This document shows, in pieces, positions 1 through 11,890 of a stretch of DNA of 64,000 nt. Location: positions 806,001 through 870,000 of the forward strand of contig WHVD01000006.1 of the NCBI GenBank assembly GCA_015178975.1, in the 5' to 3' direction. This DNA is from Hysterangium stoloniferum. Lineage: Eukaryota; Basidiomycota; Agaricomycetes; Hysterangiales; Hysterangiaceae. Below the pieces are notes generated by a model that searched no databases, was not told the DNA's origin, and was given only the letters and a program-made list of their open reading frames with translations. Within the stretch, counting starts at the first letter, position 1, and every line of letters starts with the position of its first letter. A program made the position numbers and the translations under genes.

Positions 1-545
1 GGCCAGATAAAACCTATGGACAAATGCTCATCCAGGAAATCCCAGATTGTGAACAGTTCCATGGAGGACAGTGGGTAAATATGTATGTCCAAGGGGTGGC
101 TGGGCCCCATCTTCAAGATTGATTTTTAAGTTGTAGTGTCTGTGGGGTGGAAGCCAGTCATATTTTCACTTATTAAAAACATCCATGAAGTCATGATATT
201 TCTCTGGGATGCCCTCTAGGTCTGTGATGTGCTCAGATTCCAGAGTTGCAAAACATCTGGTTGCTTTATCAACTTTCAAGTTGATTGTGAACACCTGGGA
301 TCCATCCAATGTTGTAGCCCTAATAAAAGCTGCTGCATTAATGTGGGAAATGGATGGATTATCATGGGTTCCAGGGAAGCCAAGGATGCCATTGAGGCCA
401 TGGGTGCTGAAATGGCCAAGGACAATACAATTATATTGGGTGGCATGGGCATCCAGAAAGTAATACTGCCTGATACCCAGTCAATCAATGGATTGTGCTG
501 GATTAGCAGTTATGTCCTAGGATGACTGAGCAACTTGAGTCCAAC
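1..545 (-). mobile_element. Ty3/gypsy pol fragment (protease to RT linker)
   Basis: Read on the minus strand, this is the stretch from the end of the protease domain to the start of reverse transcriptase of a chromovirus. It closely resembles the region at 28500-28920 of element E, including the linker that leads into the reverse transcriptase. The element runs off the left window edge and is broken. Confidence 0.7.
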
Positions 546-973
546 TGCATCACATAGAAAGTGTTAAGATCTAAGCTAGAAGGGGAAAGGAGGGCTCTAA
601 GTCAGGGGTCTAGTGATTGGAAATGAGCTAATCAGGGGGCCAATGATAGAGATTGTACTAGTTGGGAGGTCTGACTCTATAAATGTAGTGGAGCTTGGCT
701 TCAACTTATGTGTTGTGGCCTCATATGAACTGTTAGGGTGCTCCAGTATTTCAAACAGAGCAGATAGTACAATAGAGACAAAGTTCAACACTTAGCTCAA
801 TTGGCCAGGGAACCAAAATACTAAGTGTCATAAGGTAAGAGTTTGCAGCTTGCTGAAAATGTCTTCAAGGGTATTGAGAGGGGAGGAAAGGGACTGAGAA
901 CTAAATAGGGGGTAATCTAAGTTGATTTTTGAACTCCAGAACTGTAGCATACATAAAGAAGATTTTATACTAT
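546..973. repeat. Decayed LTR-like sequence
   Basis: No gene is visible. A stretch near 690-720 is a decayed, reverse-oriented copy of the conserved module found near the 3' end of LTR families A, C, D and E (sense form ataagctgaagccaagtcc). This is probably a degraded LTR lying between two retroelement remnants. The exact ends cannot be placed. Confidence 0.4.
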
Positions 974-1545
974 TGTTAAGTGCCATGTTGGGAACTTATT
1001 CTGGAACTATCAGAAAGTCACCGGAATGTTGGGAACTATCGGATAGGGTCAGGACGTTGGCTTCAGCTTATGTGCTGCGCCTCTACGCAAACACTCAAAA
1101 GTCCTTGATTTCACAGGTGAGACTTACAATGGAAGATACGGATATTCAGAGTTCCGAAGAGTTCCGAATATCGAGTGTACAGAAAGATGGAAGAGGGAAT
1201 AAGAAACTAAGTTGATATCAGATCTAAAGTAAAGTACAAATTCGCAGAAACTAATATAAGTCTTCTTGTTATTGTACTACAAACTAAGACCACAATAAGA
1301 TGGAAATGGAAGTATTCTGAAATGGAATACAACAGGACGAATTTGGGAGATAATATTCTGAGATGGGAATATAATAAACAAACAAGTTGAATATTTGTCA
1401 ACAGACAAATTACCAAATATGGAACAAGGGAAGAATACGGAAGATACGGTAACTATGATGTCCCATAGTTGGAGGTCAGAAGTTGGAAGTCGGTAGTTGG
1501 AGGTTGGGAGTCGGATATTGAAACATCCGGGAACGGGTTGTAACA
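974..1545 (-). repeat. LTR of family A (3' LTR of element A)
   Basis: 572 bp bounded by TGTTA...TAACA. Near-identical copies lie at 15372-15915 (same orientation) and 17705-18247 (opposite), with partial copies at 20247-20690 and 23334-23625. The polypurine tract on its right side shows that this is the 3' LTR of a minus-strand element. Confidence 0.9.
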
Positions 1546-1793
1546 GTACCCCCCTATTAGGCCGAAGTCCCATAGAGGCGATTAGGTACTGAGTGATTGA
1601 AGTGATGGCTGATTGTTATGTGTCATGAAATTTACGCAATTCTGGAGGTGAGAGTTTTTGCTACTGTTCTGAGTATAAAAACCTCCAAATATTTGAATTA
1701 ACGATTTTGTTTCTTTATCCACAACTTGCATGTCGATTTGTCGGCCATTGTTCACCACTACCCCGGAAGATTCAGACATCAAAATTACCATAC

Positions 1794-2700
1794 TTCAAAA
1801 AATGTCAAAGGTTGAAGAACTTCAACAAAAACGACAGAGGATGGAGGAGATGAAGTGACGACAAGAGGAGGAGGAAAAGGTGTTGATGCGGGAGTTGAAG
1901 GAGGCTGAAGAGGTGGAACAACGGGAGTTGGAGCGAGTGAAGGTGGAAAAGGAGGTGTGGATATGGAAAATGGCAAAGGTTCAGAGGAAGAAGGAAGAGG
2001 CGGAAAGAAAGCAGCAGGAGTCTGAGGTGGTGGAAAAGAGTAAGGAGATAAGGGAGGGAAAGGTAAGTTTAAACCATAAATTTCCGTATTTCCATCTGAT
2101 AACTATTGGATACAGCAAAAAGCCATGGAGGTGGAGGTAGAGGGAGAGGCTGGGCCTTTGAGTCCCAAAGTAAGTGACATTTGTAAAAGGTCGGCAGTAG
2201 ATTAACTTCCGAAACAGAAACAAAAGGTCAAAGCTCCGGAATGGATGGAAGTCATCCATGACAATCCATGTTATCAATGTTCAATTCAGAATATGATGTG
2301 TTGGAAACAGAAGGTAAAATGAGGCAGAACTTGCTATCCCTGTGTGGTTCTCACACTTCTGTGCACTCTTGCTGTGAAGAGGGTTCCAAAAGGTGAGAAG
2401 GCTCAGAAAACTGATGACACGGAAAATTCAGGAACGGCCAGGATTACGGAAACTGAAGTGCCAAATACAGATAGTACAGGCATTGAGCTCCTCAAGGACA
2501 CTGTCGACACGTTAGTTTTTATCGGGACAGAACTTATGAAAATGCGGGATGCACTGGAGCGCCATAATGATATCCAGGAAAAAGGTTTCCATTCATTGAC
2601 CCAGAATTTCTGGAGGCAAAACGAATTTCTGGAGAAGGTAATGGTTAGCATCGGCGTTATCGCAATTTCCAAGAGGTTTTCCGATAAGGCAAGGGAATAG
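1794..2700 (+). other. Antisense coiled-coil/Zn2Cys6-like gene in element A
   Basis: It lies on the strand opposite to gag-pol, between chromodomain and 3' LTR. A Lys/Glu-rich coiled coil (about 1800-2062) is followed by an intron at 2063-2115 (GTAAGT...CAG), a 54-nt acidic mini-exon, a second intron at 2170-2217 (GTAAGT...CAG), and then a cysteine cluster at 2269-2364 spaced C-X2-C-X6-C-X10-C-X2-C-X6-C, which fits the fungal Zn2Cys6 spacing rule. An acidic, then helical tail runs to 2700. The same layout occurs in elements E and D. It belongs to a broken element, so this copy is treated as a fossil. Its function is unknown; a DNA-binding or chromatin role is only inference from the cysteine spacing. 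Confidence 0.6.
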
Positions 2701-5700
2701 CCAAATGATCTGTTGGTGGAATGTGTCGAGAAAAGGTGGGAGTCAGGAAAGGGGCTGGAAAGTGAGGATGAAGAAGTGCAGGATATGGTGGAAAGTGCAG
2801 AGATTGCGGATGATACGGGAGTTGAAGCGGAAGGAGGATTTGGGGTGTCAGAGACTTTGAAGTAGTTGCAAATATATTTTTGACTTGTATGATTTCAAAA
2901 CGAGCGTGATATTGGAAGTATCGGAAACTGAACAGAAAGAAAACAGAAAAAGGTCAGAGTGATGATAAAGGTCTGGGTTTGCTTGGATAAGCTGTGTGGA
3001 AGTCGGTAACAATTTCCATAGCGTGTCCAAGTTCTGTGGCCAATATCCATAAAGTTTCCTCATCAGTACCTTCATATCCTGCCCATTTGACTAAATAGAG
3101 CAATTTACAAGTACGTCAGTGATTGTCGATTTTAGAATCCAAGATCTCAGAAACTTCAAATTCAGGTTCTCTATCAATGATGACCGGAGGGAGCGGAGGT
3201 TGAGTATGTTCTGGGATATTGTTAGGAACACAAGGTTCTAACATGGAAATGTGGAAAACAGGGTGGACTGCTTGCATATTATCGGGAAGTCGGAGAGTCC
3301 ATGAAAGTGAACCAGCTTGTGCTATAATTTCAAAAGGGCTTAAGAATTTCTCAGCGAGTTTTTTAGAAGGTCAGGTGGTATGGAAGAATTGAGCCTTTAC
3401 AAAAACCTGATCACCAATTTTAAAATTAGGAGGTGAAATCCTGTTTTTGTCTGCGGAACGTTGATAATATTCCTGGGTGGAAGAAATAGCTTTCCAAAGT
3501 TTTTGATGTAACTCATCGAGGTTGGTAATAAATTCTTGAGCACAGATAGAAGCCAAATCTCGTTCAGAATGTACTGTGAGATTTGGATTATAACCCTTGT
3601 TGGCGAAAAAGGGAGAGACACTTGGTAGTTGCATTCAGAGAGTTATTGTAGGCAAATTCCACGATCGGAAGGAGGGATTTCCAGTTGTCCTGTTGATAGT
3701 TGCAATAGATGTGGAGATATTGTTCAATGTTTGATTAACATGTTCCATTTGTCCATCACCTTCCAGGTGATATCCCGAGGTGAAGTGTAGTTTCATGTCA
3801 AGGGCTTTTCTGAGGGCCTGGAAGAAATGGGAGAAGAACTTGGAGCCTCGATCGGAAGTTATGTGAGATGGAACACCATGCTTGGAAAATACGTGAATAA
3901 TGAAAAGTTCCACTAATTGTAAGGATGTGATTGTATCGTGAGTGGGTATGAAAATGCCTTGTTTTGAGAATCGATCCACAACAACTAGAATGGATGTAAA
4001 GCCTTCAGAAGTCAGAAGTTGTTCGATAAAATCCATGGAAATTGAGTTCCAGGGTTTTTCTGGTATCGGAAGTTGCTTGAGAAGGCTGTATGGCTTATGT
4101 CTCTGGGTTTTAGAGCGTAAGAGGTGGTGCATGACTTACAGAACTGGGTTACAAAATATCGGAGGTTGGGCCAAGTATATTCTCTACAGATTAGACCAAG
4201 AGTATTGTTAATGCCATAATGTCTGGAGATTGGATGATCGTGTTTGTACTGAAGTACGCAGAGTCAGAGATTATTGGAATCTGGAACGTAGATATGTCCA
4301 TCGAGATAGATAAAACCTTGAGAGTCTTGTGACCATTGGGGTTGGTCAGGATTATTGGGAACTTCTAGGTGTGGCTTGAGAGCCTGGTCGGAAGTGAGTG
4401 CAGAAAGGATATCTTGATGTAATTGCTCAATGTCCATAATCATAACACTATGCATAATTGGATAGTAGAGGGAAGTTGCTTGAATACATAGATGCAGAAA
4501 GTTGTTGTGTTGTAAGAACCGGTTTCAAGTTATGCGGATTAACAACAGCATAGTTACTTTCCCCCTCTTTAGGATAGACGTCCCATCATCGAGTCATGGC
4601 ATCTGATTTTCCACCAAGGCGTCTGGGTCGGAAACGGATAATCATGTTGAAGGCGGAAAGGAATTCAGACCAGCAGGCTTGCCGGTGGGTCAAAAGTTTA
4701 GTGGTAGAAAAATATTCGAGATTTTTGTGATCGGTAACAATGTCAACGGGAGTTGCAGAACCTTTGAGGTAATGACGCCAATGTTTGAAAGCTTCAAACA
4801 TTGCCAAAAGTTCCTTATCATGAATGTCGTAGTTGAGTTTGGACACTGAAAGTGTCCGAGAAAGGAATGCGACCAGATGAATTTCACCATCGGAATCTTG
4901 AATGGAAAGAATTGTGGCAATTACATAATCAGAAGCATCAGTTTCCACAATAATCAGAACATCAGGCTTCCAGTGAGAAAGAATCAGGGTGGAAGTGAAA
5001 GCATTTTTCAAAGTCTGGAAAGCAGAGCGGCATTTGTCATCAAAGACCCATGGTTGAGTTTTATGGGTAAGATGAGTAAGTGGTATTGTAATATCCAAGT
5101 AATTCCAAATAAAATGATGGTAAAAGTTTGCGAAACCTAAAAATGACTGAATGTCTTTGACTTTCTGTGGTTTGGGCCAATCATGGACAACTTGAACCTT
5201 GGTTTCATCCATATGGAGACCCTCGGGTCCAATAATGAAACCTAAGTATTCAATAGAATCCATGTCAAAGTAGCATTTTTTACCATTGGCAAAAAGACCG
5301 TTTTTATGGAGTCTTCGGAAGACTTCATGGACTTGTTCGTCGTGAAGAGCGGGATCCTCGGAAAATACCAAAATGTCGTCCAAATAGACTATAACACATA
5401 CATCAAGCATGTTGGAAAATATATCATTAACAAAACTTTGAAAAGTGGAAGGGGCGTTGGTAAGGCTGAACGGCATAACCAACCATTCAAAGGATCCATA
5501 GCGAGTCCGAAAAGCAGTTTTCCATTCGTCACCCTTGGCAATTCAGACCAAATGATAGGCGTGTTTAAGGTCTATTTTGGTGTAGATCCGAGCTTTCTGT
5601 GGGGCATTGAGTAAGTCGGTAACAAGTGGAAGTGGGTACTTATCTTTCCGTGTGATGGAGTTTAATTCTCTGAATTCGACACAGAGTTGAAGGGAGCCAT

Positions 5701-7109
5701 CCTTCTTTCTGATGAAAAGGATGGGTGCTCCATATGGAGACTTTGAGGGATGGATAAAACCTATCGACAGATGTTCATCCAGGAACTCCTGAATAGACAA
5801 AAGTTCTGATTGGGATAATGGGTAAATAGGTCCTAACGGAGGGTTTGAACCAGGCTCAATATCGATTTTTAAGTTGTAGGGCTTATGTGGTGCAAGCTGG
5901 TCAGCTTTTTGCTTACTGAAAATATCCGTGAAATCATGGTATTTTTCGGGAACTCCTTCCAGGTTGGCTTTTAGCTTGGATAATTCTGGAGTCACAAAAT
6001 GTCCAGATGCTTCATCAACTTTTAAGCTGATCGAAAAACACTGTGATCGGTCCAGTTTACTCACCCTAACAAATGCTGAAGCATTGATGAGAGAGATTTT
6101 TGGAGGCTCAGAGGTTTCGGTAGAAGCTGGAGGTGCTGTTGAGGCCGAAAAGGCTCTGGCCAGAAGAGATGCTGCAGGAGGAATGGAAGTGTCGGGAATT
6201 CGGAAATTAATACTGCCCAATACCCAGTCAATCAACAGATTATATCAGGTGAGCCAGTTGTATCCAAGAACTACTGAACAGCTAGCATCCAACTGTGTTA
6301 CGAAAAAGGTAACTGTCTGGGATGTTCCACACAGGAACCAGATAGACATGTCGCAAGCTTGGGTAATTGCCGTATTGCTAGTGCCGTCAAACAGACACAA
6401 AGAAATTGTGGGAACAGAATGGAGTTTCAGATTATGTTTCATGGCAAAGGTGGTATCTACAAAAAAATGTGTGGAGCTGGAATCTATCAGAGCTCAGAAC
6501 ACTAAATTTCCAAGAAGGTCAGAGATGAGTTTTACAAATAATGAGTCAGGATTAGAGAGAGCAGATGCGTTGAGACGGATAATCTCAGAAACATGGAGAG
6601 AGTCAATGCAACCCTCTGTCCATGCAGATTCCAGAGGGTTGCTTACTCTTTTTTTGACTCTGTGGTGGGTTTTTCCTTAGATGTCGTAGTTGTAGTGGAA
6701 GTTGCCGCGTGGGCCTTGGAAGAGCTAGACTTAACGGTACAGTCAGAAACCTTGTGTCCGCCTTTCCCGCAGAAAAGGCAGAAGTCGTTATCCATACATT
6801 GTTGTTTCTCCATTGGGGTGAGTTTACCATTGGTGCCCAACAAATGGGAAATGTCGGGTTTGTCAGAAGTTGACTGTTTATCCTTGTTGGATTTCTTGTC
6901 TTTCTTTCGATCAGAGTTTGATTTGCCAGTATTAGTGCCAGAGTTGCCAGTGTTATTGCCTGAGTTGTTCCTGGAAGACTTGCTAGTCGATGCCTTGCTG
7001 TTCTGAGAACGTTCCATTGGATTCTCTTGGGAGACCTTGGCTTTTTGTTCCCATTAACGGGCATTGGATGTCCGAGCTTTAATCCGCATGAGTTGGAGAG
7101 TTTTAGGCT

Positions 7110-7440
7110 TTCTGTAAGGGCAACCCCTGCAGCCTGTGGTACTCACACTATGCTAGCAGGAGGGAATCCGATGTAATATTAGATCTGATATATATATACA
7201 AGTAACTACCTAACTCACCTAGCAGGAGGGAATCCGATGTAATATTAGATCTGATATATATATACAAGTAACTACCTAACTCACCTAGCAGGAGGGAATC
7301 CGAAGAGAAACAGTCTAAGGAATTCTCCCTGCAAGGTGTGACCCATAGGCACCCAGTAGTCTAAAAATAACTCTACCTATTACAGAACAGGGGGCCTTCC
7401 CCCAATGGAACATTACTACTAATGAGAAGGAGAGGGAAAG
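7110..7440. repeat. Repeat H, copy 1, with internal tandem duplication
   Basis: Begins gcaagggcaaccccY-like and holds two tandem copies, plus part of a third, of a unit of about 70 bp starting ctagcaggagggaatcc. A diverged copy with the same internal duplication is at 13157-13470. It interrupts the gag of element A. The class is unknown; it could be an LTR or a non-autonomous element. Confidence 0.6.
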
Positions 7441-8640
7441 CGATGGATGGCATGGGGTTGGACTGTAGAAATCATATGACTACAAATAATCCTCAAACAG
7501 TGTACCCCAATTGGAAATCTCAACATATTATCACTGCAGAACCATTGGAACTGAGATTGGATGTGCATCAGTCCCAACATTGCAATATAAGTTGATAATG
7601 CATGAGAAGGACTCAACCGCAATCCAATATCAATTTCAACTATCCCTTGCATCCACCCAACTACAGTGATATTGACACTATCATATGCATGGGAAGAAGA
7701 CTGTCCTCAACCACACAAGGAATGTGAAACGATAATGACCACCACAACATGCTACTTGACTCCCTTCTGGAACTGGGAATTGCCTTAACAATGGTCCTCC
7801 ATGATCTCCTACTGGAATGAACATTGCCACATAATGGGTTCCCAGTGTTGATGAGGGATGAGTACGTTGAACTACCTGATCAAATTGGTAGTGAAGCTTT
7901 TTGGAGTCGTTGTCATATGGGGAAATGAAGGCAGGATTACCATGAGCATATGGGAGTCGAGCACCTTGTTGACGAAGGTAACGAATATGCTCCTTAGAGG
8001 AGTATGAAGTGGTTTCTGATGATAAGGAGAAACAAGACTTCTGTGGTTGGAGTTCGATGTGGGAGGGGGGTGATTTGGCATAGGAGTTAATGGGTACTTT
8101 GATGATGAGGCAGTATCAAGCATAATATGGATGATTTTCAGATGTCTGATGAGGCTGCTGGAGCTATGTTGAATCGTCTTCAGTGCCCAATTATATATAG
8201 ATATAAGGTGGGACTGGTAACTGTAACCAGGAACTCTAAGCCAGATCTGGAATATTTTAATTTCCATCTCAGTTACACTCTCCACTGGTCCCATGTCCAT
8301 AACTTCCAGACAGTTAGCTCTTCTATGTCACAATTCATATTCTCCTTGTCATCTGAACTTGCCTCAACCAGACACTTCTCAGGAAGGACAAGAGTATTAT
8401 CACATGAATGATAAGGAGGAAGCCAAGAAGCAGTCACACCATGTTTGGAAATAATGCCATCAAGTTCCAAGCAAATGTAAGATCCATCTTTAGTCTTGAA
8501 CTTAACTTCAAACTATCCTATATATATCAGGGTTTCATTTGCCTATTTAATTCCTTCTCAATCTAAGAGTTCCACTCTTCTTGAAACCAGAACAGATTCA
8601 ATGAGATAAGGGGCATGACGGGCTGTCTCATATAGGAGAT
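7441..8640 (-). other. Unidentified coding-like remnant
   Basis: On the minus strand several open stretches (7872-8300 and 8273-8470) have protein-like composition but match no family I recognise. They directly follow the ATP synthase beta fragment in the same orientation, so they may be part of the same chimeric cluster of captured gene fragments. No intact gene is supported. Confidence 0.3.
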
Positions 8641-8644
8641 AGTG

Positions 8645-9742
8645 AGGGGGAAATCTGGTTGTACATCTGACAGTAAATCTATTGGCTGGTATATAGACGG
8701 CTTGAATGGAGGTGATATACCCTTTCTTGGTGTTGGTAATACACTCCTGCATGCCACCCATATCAGTTGAAAGAGTGGGTTGGTAACTGACAGTGGATGG
8801 GTGTGAAGAGTTGCTAGATTCTGACCGTTCAATATACGAAGAATATTGACTATATGAGCATGACTAGAGAGTATTGACTGATCTGTACAATACGGTAGTT
8901 TACTAGACAGGCAGTACTAGTAGTGAGACATGAAGAACATCACTAGAGCAACTGTACAGTTGCTCGTGATGACTAAGTAAGAGAAATAAGAGTTGACCGT
9001 TGCAGTACAACTCACAGTAAGGGTAAAAGTAAAACAGCCCACAAGAAGATGAATATCTAAAGTAGAGTGATGAGAGCACAAATCGACAGTAGTGTTGATG
9101 AGCACAGCAATTTGAGTAAGGGACTTGACCTTCACAGTTTGAGTCCAGAAGCTCGCAGTAAATTAGAAACACTACCTGTATTGGTAGCTGAGATGTTACC
9201 CTTGACACCTCTCGCTATTCAATGTTCTGAGTCATTACGAGGTGGTGTCTGTTGGGTAAAAAAGTGTCTGTCTCTTTGGCACCGAGTGCGCCCATAGGTA
9301 TACACAATGCTTTGAACTAAGAAATAAAGGTATGCTCAAAAGGTATAAGGAATTAAGGAAATAAAATAAAAGGTAGATAATAATGTACTATAATATGTCT
9401 AGTATTTAACAGTCCGATCATGATATATGCATACCCTTCACAATAGGATATGACCAAGAAGAGCAGACACTTCTGAACTGCCTTGTGTGGAGTGGAAAAT
9501 GTTGTCAATAAACAAAAGGACATCCTGGCCTTCCTCATCACGGAAGTATTCAGCAGTTATCAAACTGGTAAGAGTGACACGAGCACGAGCACCCAGAGGC
9601 TTGTTCATCTGACCAAAGATGGGTGCTACCTTAGAATCACCCTTGAGGTTGATGACACCTTTAACAGGACCACACTTGTCAATGGGTTTACCAATGACCT
9701 TCTGACCATGGACGAGACCTTCAGTATCATCCATTGTGTGGC
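8645..9742 (-). pseudogene. ATP synthase F1 beta subunit fragment, split by an LTR
   Basis: Minus-strand 9735-9443 encodes recognisable mitochondrial F1-ATPase beta sequence, including [19 protein letters not shown] and SEVSALLG. The following residues (QPT...TDMGGMQE...[11 protein letters not shown]) lie at about 8795-8680, on the far side of LTR F (8802-9442). Compared with the known family, two internal blocks are missing: one after GQKV, and one after KGV that removes the P-loop. Both junctions keep the frame and fall at residues shared by the two sides (V and GV). It is intronless. This is a broken host-gene copy, not a working atpB/ATP2. It was probably a captured or retro-copied fragment. 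Confidence 0.85.
8802..9442 (-). repeat. Solo LTR, family F variant
   Basis: 641 bp, TGTGAAGAG...CCCTTCACA, with 5-bp flanks atggg/atagg (4 of 5 match). It matches the F LTRs at 14047-14450 and 30455-30928 in reverse. It interrupts the ATP synthase beta fragment, whose reading resumes on the other side. Confidence 0.8.
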
Positions 9743-9842
9743 AAAATGCTGTGATTGCTTAGTGCACTCAAACCGGGGCAGGGTCCATGGCTATCTGTGT
9801 CGCTGTGTGCCATGAAATCAGGCCAAAGAGGTGCTGTAACGC

Positions 9843-10650
9843 TCAAAGGGGAATATAATAGGTAGGCAGCCCTAGAGAGGGTGGGACAGTGGAGAAGAGT
9901 GCGCTAGGCTGCTTCAAGTTAATCACTTTGCAAGAAAGATGAGTTACACTACACGAGGTGAGCATACTGGATGGACCATGGTGCTGTGGGTGGACATGGA
10001 GCGGGAAGAGATGTTGATGAATGGGGTCTCCTCCGGCGAGTCGTCGTATTGGTGCAAAGTTTGTCTGTTCTGTGTATGTAACAGAGTTGCAAATAACATT
10101 CTCAAGGAAGATCTTCAAAACACCACAAGTCTCTTCATAGATAAGACCGGAAATATGCTTGACACCACCACGGTGGGGTTCAAGGTCGAGATATCTGGAA
10201 GGGGGGGAGCTCCTGAAACAACTGTAGGAGTCACGCCAGTTGCATAGGTTGTATCTAATGGAACAGTAGATGGGGGTGGCAGGTTGACTGTTAAAGAAGC
10301 GAGGATGGTCTGAGTTGCAAAGATGGCGGTCTTGAGGAGTTGGCTCCATTCATAAAAACATGTGAAGTAAGTGACTGGACTGCCGACGGCTTCCGTTTGA
10401 GAGATGAAGCCTTCCAAGACTCGAATGAGGTCAACTGTGAGGTGGAATGTACCAAAAAACATCATGGGTGAGGAGGTTGTGATGAGATGTTTGTTGAGGC
10501 ATTCACTCTTGTGGTGGTATACAAGGACCCAGATTGTGATGACGAAAAGCAGGAGAGATACACCACAGAGAAGGGACTCTAGGAAGAAGGCGATGAGCTC
10601 TGCCTTGTCAAGGGACAGGTTGTGATTGATATTGGGACATGGTGGTTGAC
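9843..10650 (-). pseudogene. Fragment of a fungal multi-pass membrane protein gene
   Basis: Minus-strand 10640-10330 encodes an N-terminal piece with two strongly hydrophobic segments (ELIAFFLESLLCGVSLLLF and a second near [10 protein letters not shown]). The pattern resembles the large Agaricomycete families of uncharacterised seven-helix proteins. It then runs into non-homologous sequence down to about 9843. It has the same orientation as the ATP synthase beta fragment next to it. It is truncated, and no complete gene is present. Confidence 0.55.
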
Positions 10651-10749
10651 TCTACGGTGTCATACAATTTGAGTCTAGTTAAAACACATCCAACACCTGC
10701 ATCTCTGCACCCTCAATTCCACCATTCTGGCTGCAATGTGAAATAGGGG

Positions 10750-11358
10750 TGTGAAGCATAGGTTGCATAGGAGGTGTGACTAAAGACTCTAAGCCTTACC
10801 CTTTAGCCGCTTTATATTTCCTTTATTTCTTTTATGTTTTATACTTTTATTTCCTTCTTTATCACTCATAAATACAGGTTGTATTCCCTTTTTATTAGTT
10901 CGAGAGCCCATGTATACTTGTGGGTGCTCTAGCCCACAAGAAGTATGTGCATGTCACGGCAGTAGTCACACAAGAGAATGTTAGACACTTTTCAATCCCG
11001 ACAACCATCACCTGCACACGCAAGTACTGGTTTGGGGTCTTGTCTAAAACAAACCTTCACTCTATCTCTCTTCCTAGATCAGCAGTAACTACACTTTGCA
11101 CTGAAACAGTCGAAGTTAGTTACTACTATTTGACTCGACTTCAAGTTCTTGCTTCACGCGGTAAGAATATCCATCGTAGCTCACTTTCTTAGGATATTCT
11201 CTCTCTCTCGCAATATATACTTTCTCTTATCTACTTGGCCATCAGCCCGGCTAGTAATCTATATCTTGACTACCTAAAACTACTAGTCAATTGTACCTCG
11301 CACTATTGTTAGTTGATAACAATTGCACATTGAGTGGTAAACTACTCAACCCTTTACA
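10750..11358 (+). repeat. Solo LTR, family F variant, perfect 5-bp TSD
   Basis: 609 bp from TGTGAAGC to CCCTTTACA, flanked by agggg at 10745-10749 and 11359-11363. It shares with family F the central stretch ending in gtatacttgtgggtgc. Confidence 0.8.
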
Positions 11359-11410
11359 AGGGGAGTGATGACAAGGACGACATGCATGAGAGGAGTGCGG
11401 TGGTCCAGGG

Positions 11411-11890
11411 TGTCACGAATCAAATTTTACTCAATAAAGTCGAATAAACAATCGAAGAATATTCAACAATATTGAATAAAGATGCCTCATTTGACGAAGT
11501 ATTAATTTGTCCTGTTGATAAAGCATAAGGCAAAGATAGGACACAGAGGCTCACGAATAAATAAGTCAAAGAAGGACTCAGAAAAGTTCGATGATTATGT
11601 AATACAGTAATAATATAATATAATACAGGTTTTCTGACTGACTTCCTTCGTTCCTATCATTGCCCTTATATACTATATATCATTTACCTATAATGATATA
11701 ATATGATATCAAAGTGAAATCATCAATGATGTCAACCTGAGACAAGTTGAAGATATTCAATATTGTCAAAGATATTGTCGAAGAATAGTCGAGTCGGAAG
11801 TCGAGTCAGAAAGTCGAAGGAAAGTCGAAGAAATGTCGAAGAAATATTAAATTGAATATTATCAAAATTTGAGCTTATACGTTCGTGACA
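11411..11890 (-). repeat. LTR, family G variant
   Basis: 480 bp from TGTCACGAAT to TTCGTGACA. It is similar in reverse to the G LTRs at 12712-13142 and 16647-17077. The flanks caggg/cagag agree at 4 of 5 positions. Confidence 0.7.

Larger units (their letters stand above)
974..7105 (-). mobile_element. Element A: Ty3/gypsy chromovirus, 5' end missing
   Basis: Minus-strand retroelement. Its 3' LTR is at 974-1545 (TGTTAC...TTAACA in sense) and a polypurine tract abuts it at 1546-1560. Moving upstream come a chromodomain (about 2870-3130), integrase (3370-4480), RNase H (4600-5000), reverse transcriptase with a YLDD-type active site (5000-5960), a protease region (6200-6590), and gag with a CCHC knuckle CLFCGKGGHKVSDC (about 6740-6790). 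Gag stops at about 7105, where an unrelated repeat begins, so the 5' LTR is absent. The order RT-RNaseH-IN-chromodomain defines a chromovirus. It is a fossil broken in several places. An antisense gene lies inside it and is listed separately. Confidence 0.9.

Noticed and set aside
8750-8840. A second, separate host gene beginning near 8830
   Set aside because: The sequence continues the ATP synthase beta fragment across LTR F, so it is part of the same broken copy.
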